From positions 1 through 11,206 of the forward strand of contig DMBB01000346.1 of assembly GCA_003446295.1 (NCBI GenBank): a stretch of DNA of 11,206 bases, given 5' to 3'. Below the pieces are notes generated by a model. It had not been told where the DNA came from. It ran no database searches and was given only the letters and a program-made list of their open reading frames with translations. This stretch comes from Erysipelotrichaceae bacterium (GTDB taxonomy: Bacteria; Bacillota_I; Bacilli_A; Erysipelotrichales; Erysipelotrichaceae). Below, piece by piece: positions 7,086 to 11,206 of the stretch. The position numbers and the translations under genes were made by a program. Positions within the stretch are counted from its first letter, which is position 1. Every line of letters starts with the position of its first letter.

Positions 7086-8957
7086 TTATCCCTGTGATTT
7101 TGTCTTTTCTGTTTTTTTCACCGGCTTGCGGCATGTAAACCAGATCGCCGCAAATGGTGCAATGCGGATCGTAAGCTTGTAATCGAATCCCTTTACTGGC
7201 GCATCTCGTTTCACAGCCTTGATCGGTTCAAAATTGCACATGTTGCAGCCGTTATAGATATCCTTTTCCGAATTCAGGATCTCTTTGTACGTTCCTTCCT
7301 GCGGAACGGAAATATCATAGTTTTCATAAGACGCAGGCGTCATGTTCAGAATGCAGACCAGATATTCTTTTTCATCTTCACGATAGAACGAGAAGACCGA
7401 CTGTTTTGCGTTGTCAGCATCAAGCCATCTGAATCCCTGACGGTCATATTCGTATTTGCTGAGACAGCTGTGCGCACAGTAGATCTTGTTCAGGTCCGTA
7501 AAGTATCTCAGGAAGGCATCATGGGCAGGATAGCTCAGCAGGAACCAGTCAAGTTCCTTTGCCTCGTCAAACTCACGGAATGATGCGATCTCATTGCCCA
7601 TGAAGTTCAGCTTCTTGCCGGGATGCGCGAACATGTAGGCATAGAGGTTTCTTGCCTGGGCAAACTTTTGTTCATAGCTGCCCCACATACGGTCGACGAC
7701 TGTGTGCTTGCCATGGACATTCTCGTCATGACTCAGCGGCATGATAAAGCGTTCGGAATAGAAATATGCCATGGAGAACGTGATCTTGTTATGGTCCCAA
7801 TGCCTGTAAATAGGATCGGTCCCATAGTACTTCAGTGTATCGTTCATCCATCCGAGATCCCATTTATAGTCGAATCCCAGACCGTTGTCCAGCGTGGACG
7901 CCGTTACCTTCGGGTAGTCGGAGCTGTCTTCCGCTATCAGCATGAGTCCGCTGAATTCCTTGCTGAGGTAATAATTCATGCGCTTCATGAAGATCACGGA
8001 GCCTTCATTCACGCCGCGGTCACGGTTTCCTCCCCAATAGATGAGATTTGAAACCGCATCGATGCGGATGCCGTCCACATGATAGACACCGCACCAGAAG
8101 GCGGCGGCACTCATCAGGAATGAACGCACTTCTTCACTCCAGAGATCGAAGTTGTTTGTTCCCCACTGCGATTCAGCGTCAGAAGCCTTCTGATATTCAT
8201 ACAGAGGTTCGCCGTCGAACAGTCTCAGTCCGTGTGCATCTTTGACAAAGTGAACAGGAACCATATCAATGATAATGCCGATCCCCGCTTTATGCGCTGC
8301 GTTGACCAGGTCGGCGAATTCCGTCGGATTGCCGTATCTGGAAGTGACGGAATAATAACCGCTTGCCTGATAGCCCCATGAACCGTCAAACGGATACTCG
8401 TTCAAAGGCATCAGCTCGATATGCGTAAATCCATGTTCCTTGACATACGGGATCAGTTCATCCTTCAGCATTCCGTATGTATACGGATACTCACCGTTCC
8501 GCTTCCATCCCCCGGCATAAGCTTCATAAATGCTGACAGGCTTATCAAAATTCTTCGTGCGCTTCTTCATCCAGCTGCCATCAGACCACTTGATGTTCTC
8601 ATAGTTATACAGCTTTGAGGCTGTTTCAGGCCTGGTTTCGCTGTAAAAGGCATACGGATCGGCTTTGTCAAACACATTGCCGTTCCTGTCTTCGATCCTG
8701 AATTTATATGTATCCCATTCTTTTACACCCGGAACAAATACACTCCAGACGCCGGTAAAACCGGTCCTCTGCATGACAGCTTCATATCCGTTCCAGTCAT
8801 TAAAGCTTCCTACAACACTGACGCTTCTCGCATGCGGAGCATAAACTGTAAAGCGTACCCCGCTGGTACCTTCGTAAACAAAATGCGCACCGAAAAATTT
8901 ATATGCGTCAAGGCAATGACCCTGATGAAAGCTCTCAATGATACGTGTTGTATCCAT
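7086..8957 (-). CDS. glgB: 1,4-alpha-glucan (glycogen) branching enzyme GlgB
   Basis: GlgB cuts alpha-1,4 chains and re-attaches them through alpha-1,6 bonds, creating the branches of glycogen in the cytoplasm. The 623 residues match the short (Bacillus-type) form, which lacks the extra N1 module of E. coli GlgB. A CBM48 module (about 18-110; RFTVYAPHARSVSVVGSFNDW spans 35-55) precedes the GH13 barrel: region I DMVPVHF (231-237), nucleophile Asp300 in VDGIRIDAVSNLIYW, acid/base Glu343 in IAEDSS and Asp411 in LSHDENVHGKHT. NFMGNEIASFREFDEAKELDW (451-471) is the usual C-side motif of this family. The tail (610-623) is short, basic and non-conserved looking. The ATG has AGGGGG (8965-8970) 7 bases upstream and an extended -10 promoter behind it. 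pulA follows 72 bases downstream, so both branch-making and branch-removing enzymes lie side by side. Confidence 0.97.
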   Translation of the reverse strand: MDTTRIIESFHQGHCLDAYKFFGAHFVYEGTSGVRFTVYAPHARSVSVVGSFNDWNGYEAVMQRTGFTGVWSVFVPGVKEWDTYKFRIEDRNGNVFDKADPYAFYSETRPETASKLYNYENIKWSDGSWMKKRTKNFDKPVSIYEAYAGGWKRNGEYPYTYGMLKDELIPYVKEHGFTHIELMPLNEYPFDGSWGYQASGYYSVTSRYGNPTEFADLVNAAHKAGIGIIIDMVPVHFVKDAHGLRLFDGEPLYEYQKASDAESQWGTNNFDLWSEEVRSFLMSAAAFWCGVYHVDGIRIDAVSNLIYWGGNRDRGVNEGSVIFMKRMNYYLSKEFSGLMLIAEDSSDYPKVTASTLDNGLGFDYKWDLGWMNDTLKYYGTDPIYRHWDHNKITFSMAYFYSERFIMPLSHDENVHGKHTVVDRMWGSYEQKFAQARNLYAYMFAHPGKKLNFMGNEIASFREFDEAKELDWFLLSYPAHDAFLRYFTDLNKIYCAHSCLSKYEYDRQGFRWLDADNAKQSVFSFYREDEKEYLVCILNMTPASYENYDISVPQEGTYKEILNSEKDIYNGCNMCNFEPIKAVKRDAPVKGFDYKLTIRIAPFAAIWFTCRKPVKKTEKTKSQG

Positions 8958-8989
8958 ATGTATTCCCCCTGAAGTATTAAGCGACTATT

Positions 8990-8998
8990 ATCATAGCA
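8990..8998 (-). promoter_or_regulatory. glgB promoter, extended -10
   Basis: The minus strand reads TGCTATGAT (TGn plus TATGAT), about 33 bases before the glgB ATG and 29 bases after the permease stop. No good -35 hexamer is visible. I see no cre match in this intergenic segment. Confidence 0.55.
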
Positions 8999-9023
8999 GA
9001 CAACATCTGATTCTCATTGATAT

Positions 9024-10295
9024 TTATCGAACATTTTTATACTTTTTTCTGATTTCTGAATAAGCTGCCGCAAATACCGCCATCAATAAAGCAAATACCG
9101 CACAGGCATCACGCAGTACATTCTGTCCGATGATACCCTGGGCAATGAAATATCTGCAGATAACGGCAATATAACCTAATGTGCAGACCGCCATGGTCAG
9201 GATCAAGAGAACGATTTCGCCGGCATGGATCAGAAAGAGATCCTTTCTCTCAAAACCAAGCTGTTCCAGCTGGTGATCCCAGGCATTTCTTACGCCTGTT
9301 TCACTCCGGAATGTCACGATAAGCAGAAATACCATCTGAAGCATCGACAAAGCATATACGATCTGAATCAGGTGCTGTTTGAACAGGTCTCCTTCCGCAA
9401 ACGGGAACAGGGCATGCAGAAAGACGCCGTTCATGAAGATCAGAAAGATCATAAAGCGGTAAAACTGCAGATCATAACGGTACAATCCGGCTGTGATCAT
9501 GCTCCGGGCGTTTCTGAAGGCCAGCCTTCTGCCGATCTGCTTCAGCAGAGGCTCCGCTGTTTCATGCAGGAGGCGCCAGAAGGCATAGATACTGACTGCA
9601 CAGAACAGTACAGGTTCCTGCGACCCGGTATGGATCAGGGCAGCAGGTGCCAGAAACAGGAATATCCAGGATATCCGGGAAATGATCTGCTTCCGCTTCT
9701 CCGATTCCTCTGTCGGGTTTCCGAAGCGGACCATAGACTGATATTCAACAGGCTTCGCGCTTCTGGATGCGTTCAGCAGCATCGCTGCGGAATTGATATA
9801 GGTAAAGCTGATATTGAGCAGTGCTGTCCAGCCTGCCAGGAACAGGATACAGCCGATCCCTCCGATATTGCCGAAGGCACTGATCTCAAAGACAACACTC
9901 TCCGGATAGTACAGCTGCAGACCTTTCAGCACCAGCGTCGAAACAGCCAGACTGACAGCCATGGCGACCGCAAACAGGATCAGCACCTGGGTGATCAGAT
10001 AAAGGGATATGCTGGTCTGCGATATTCCCAGAGAACTTCTCAAAGCCAGTTCCTTGGCTTTGCTGCGGGCAAACAGCTGGTTGGCAGACAGGATCATGGC
10101 ACATGACAGCACCAGAATATAAAAGCTGAGCCCGACGATCATGTAATCCGATTCCCCGGTCAGATGAAAAGCATCCTGGGCAGCGGTGATATTGAAATAG
10201 ACCAGGATCTCGCTGCAGGCAAAAACAAGCGACAGGAAATACATCACTGCCTGCTGCTTCTGATTCTTCAATGATTTCAAAGCCAGCCTGATCAT
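9024..10295 (-). CDS. ABC transporter permease, Bce-like/FtsX-type, lacking the large extracellular domain
   Basis: A 423-residue integral membrane protein with about nine or ten hydrophobic segments (roughly 15-35, 50-72, 98-122, 143-170, 207-222, 228-242, 279-300, 312-332, 358-382, 397-415). The start MIRLALKSLKNQKQQ and the SKAKELALRSSLGIS stretch (78-92), a cytoplasmic loop after the second helix, resemble permeases of the BceB/YtrF class that export or sense antimicrobial peptides. BceB proteins are about 650 residues, with a domain of roughly 200 residues between helices 7 and 8; here that loop is only about 12 residues (300-312). The ATG overlaps the ATPase stop as ATGA and has only a distant GAGGG (10308-10312), so translational coupling is likely. 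The substrate is unknown. A general FtsX-like permease is the alternative. There is no two-component system in the window. Confidence 0.8.
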   Translation of the reverse strand: MIRLALKSLKNQKQQAVMYFLSLVFACSEILVYFNITAAQDAFHLTGESDYMIVGLSFYILVLSCAMILSANQLFARSKAKELALRSSLGISQTSISLYLITQVLILFAVAMAVSLAVSTLVLKGLQLYYPESVVFEISAFGNIGGIGCILFLAGWTALLNISFTYINSAAMLLNASRSAKPVEYQSMVRFGNPTEESEKRKQIISRISWIFLFLAPAALIHTGSQEPVLFCAVSIYAFWRLLHETAEPLLKQIGRRLAFRNARSMITAGLYRYDLQFYRFMIFLIFMNGVFLHALFPFAEGDLFKQHLIQIVYALSMLQMVFLLIVTFRSETGVRNAWDHQLEQLGFERKDLFLIHAGEIVLLILTMAVCTLGYIAVICRYFIAQGIIGQNVLRDACAVFALLMAVFAAAYSEIRKKYKNVR

Positions 10296-11059
10296 ATGCT
10301 CAGCAGGCCCTCGTTTTCAGCATCCTGAAGCGCATTGATCTCACGCAGATACTCCTTCTGGGTCATATCCCCACGCACAACTTCATGCTCAATGGAACCA
10401 TCGCGGATCATGATCATCCGTTTGGAGAACGAAGCCACCAGCGGATCATGCGTTACCATGATGATCGTCACGCCCTGTTCATCATTCAGCTGCTTCATGA
10501 TCTTCATCAGTTCAAAAGAATTGCTGCTGTCCAGGGCTCCTGTAGGCTCATCTGCCATGATGATATCGGGATCATGGATCAGAGCACGGCATATGGCCGC
10601 GCGCTGACGTTGGCCGGCAGAGCACTCATACGGATATTTATTCAGAATATCTGCGATCCGGAAGCGCTCAGCCAGTTCCTGCAGACGATCCGTGATCTTT
10701 CTGCGGTCTGTTTTCAGCATTGCCGCAGACAGTCCGATGTTTTCATAGATCGTTTCCGTATCCAGAAGGTTGAATTCCTGAAAGACAAATCCGAGATGTT
10801 CCCTGCGGAACCGGGCTACTTCATTGCTGTTCATCTGACGGACATCTTTTCCCATCAGCGTTACGGTCCCGCCGGTATAAAAGTCCAATGTCGACAGCAC
10901 ATTGATGAATGTGCTTTTGCCCGACCCTGACGGTCCCATGACGGTGACAAAGTCCCCTTCATCCGCATGAAAGGTCACTTTGTTCAATGCCGCGGTCTCA
11001 CCGGGCGTGCCGTAGTTGTATATTTTCATCAGATCTTTTGTTTCTATGACCCGAACCAT
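10292..11059 (-). CDS. ABC transporter ATP-binding protein (MacB/Bce-type)
   Basis: The 255-residue nucleotide-binding partner of the adjacent permease; it hydrolyses ATP at the inner face of the membrane. Motifs: Walker A GPSGSGKST (42-50), Q-loop FVFQEFNLLDT (Gln94), Walker B DIIMADEPTGALD (165-177) and H-loop VTHD (His204). The aromatic-rich start KIYNYGTPGETAALN and the FNLLDTETIYENI stretch are typical of the MacB/LolD/BceA exporter group. The signature is CSAGQ (146-150), with alanine in place of the first glycine of the canonical SGGQ. The start is the ATG at 11059, because AAGGAG (11066-11071) is 6 bases upstream; the TTG at 11077 is in frame but lies inside the leader and the terminator's T-run. 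The stop overlaps the permease start. No promoter fits between the upstream terminator and this gene. Confidence 0.92.
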   Translation of the reverse strand: MVRVIETKDLMKIYNYGTPGETAALNKVTFHADEGDFVTVMGPSGSGKSTFINVLSTLDFYTGGTVTLMGKDVRQMNSNEVARFRREHLGFVFQEFNLLDTETIYENIGLSAAMLKTDRRKITDRLQELAERFRIADILNKYPYECSAGQRQRAAICRALIHDPDIIMADEPTGALDSSNSFELMKIMKQLNDEQGVTIIMVTHDPLVASFSKRMIMIRDGSIEHEVVRGDMTQKEYLREINALQDAENEGLLSI

Positions 11060-11065
11060 ACCGTA

Positions 11066-11071
11066 CTCCTT
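11066..11071 (-). promoter_or_regulatory. Ribosome binding site that fixes the ATPase start
   Basis: AAGGAG stands 6 bases before the ATG at 11059. It lies only 4 bases after the T-run of the terminator at 11076-11101, so the ribosome binding site is next to the hairpin. A start at the in-frame TTG (11077) would place this site inside the coding region. Confidence 0.8.
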
Positions 11072-11075
11072 ATAC

Positions 11076-11101
11076 AAAAAAGCAAGGGATCACTCCCCTG
11101 C
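11076..11101 (-). terminator. Terminator (possible attenuator) between the HPr-like gene and the ABC transporter
   Basis: On the minus strand, GCAGGGG (11095-11101) pairs with CCCTTGC (11082-11088), seven pairs including one G-T, around the loop AGTGAT, followed at once by six T (11076-11081). It starts 24 bases after the HPr-like stop. Because the next gene's ribosome binding site follows directly, it could also act as an attenuator or set the expression ratio by partial read-through. Confidence 0.85.
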
Positions 11102-11125
11102 CTTTTCAGTTTTGCATTGTTTTAA

Positions 11126-11206
11126 TTATGCAATGACCTTCTGAGCGCGAAGAACTTCTTCGATCGTCTTGACAGCGGCATCTTCGTCATCACCTTCACA
11201 TGTGAT
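11126..11206 (-). CDS. ptsH: HPr-like phosphocarrier protein, C-terminal end only
   Basis: Only the last 26 residues, ITCEGDDEDAAVKTIEEV (first 18) plus eight more, and the TAA stop are in the window. They align without gaps with the end of Bacillus HPr (the ISASGADENDALNALEE segment): last beta strand, G-x-D-E turn, then the final helix. HPr is the roughly 88-residue phosphocarrier of the sugar phosphotransferase system; its Ser46-phosphorylated form is the CcpA corepressor in Bacillota. The active-site His15 and Ser46 are outside the window, so they cannot be checked. An HPr domain of a larger or paralogous protein (Crh-like) remains possible. A strong terminator follows 24 bases downstream, so the gene is probably the end of its own transcript. 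Confidence 0.65.
   Translation of the reverse strand: MTCEGDDEDAAVKTIEEVLRAQKVIA

Noticed and set aside
9225..10106. 293-codon open frame on the plus strand opposite the ABC permease
   Set aside because: The translation is very rich in Gln, His and Asp, as expected of the reverse complement of a hydrophobic membrane gene. No domain or start signal is visible.
11060..11077. TTG at 11077 as the start of the ABC ATPase, adding six residues
   Set aside because: It would lie at the end of the terminator T-run, and the AAGGAG ribosome binding site would be inside the gene. The ATG at 11059 has ideal spacing and gives the usual N-terminus of the family.
11112..11133. TTGCAT/ATGCAA inverted repeat at the end of the HPr-like gene
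   Set aside because: Six-base, AT-rich arms with a 10-base loop, partly inside the coding sequence and with no T-run; the real terminator is the GC-rich hairpin just downstream. Probably chance.
1..11206. A new defence, mobile or RNA-based system
   Set aside because: I looked for direct repeats, CRISPR-like spacing, inverted terminal repeats, tRNA or rRNA structure, toxin-antitoxin pairs and unexplained large gaps, and found none. The window is dense, single-stranded in orientation and made of recognisable families.

Overview
The window is a compact stretch of a bacterial chromosome in which every supported gene lies on the minus strand, so transcription runs from high to low coordinates. 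It looks like a low-to-moderate-GC member of the Bacillota (Firmicutes). Pointers are strong AGGAGG-type ribosome binding sites, a consensus CcpA catabolite-responsive element (cre), an HPr-like protein end, Bacillus/Clostridium-type GlgB and GlgC, a type I pullulanase as debranching enzyme, and a Bce-like ABC transporter. The class cannot be fixed from the sequence alone; Erysipelotrichia or a related gut lineage is only a guess.

Layout in the direction of transcription. (1) 11206-11126: the last 26 codons of an HPr-like phosphocarrier protein, followed by a strong terminator (11076-11101). (2) 11059-9024: a two-gene ABC transporter (ATPase, then permease, sharing an ATGA overlap). Its ribosome binding site sits only a few bases after the terminator. 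(3) 8957-7086: glycogen branching enzyme GlgB with its own promoter. (4) 7013-4878: cytoplasmic type I pullulanase with a sigma-A-type promoter and a clear terminator. (5) 4699-923: a probable three-gene operon made of an anchored DUF885 metallopeptidase-like protein, uracil-DNA glycosylase (ung) and folylpolyglutamate synthase (folC), ending in a hairpin. (6) 772-1: the first two thirds of GlgC (ADP-glucose pyrophosphorylase), cut by the window edge, behind a promoter that overlaps a consensus cre site and a perfect inverted repeat.

How the genes fit together: GlgC makes ADP-glucose, GlgB adds the alpha-1,6 branches and the pullulanase can remove them, so the window holds much of a glycogen synthesis and remodelling pathway. 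Glycogen synthase (GlgA), GlgD and phosphorylase are not in the window and may lie beyond the left edge. The cre site on the glgC promoter, with an HPr-like gene nearby, suggests carbon catabolite control of storage, since HPr-Ser-P is the known CcpA corepressor. The DUF885-ung-folC block interrupts the glycogen genes and is functionally unrelated.

There is no gene-free gap over 300 bases. The longest are 4700-4877 and 773-922, and both hold promoters and terminators. I see no tRNA, rRNA, CRISPR array, insertion sequence or phage gene, and no convincing wholly new system. The most interesting signals are the regulatory architecture of the glgC promoter, the terminator set against the ABC transporter's ribosome binding site, and a Bce-like permease that lacks the large extracellular domain.
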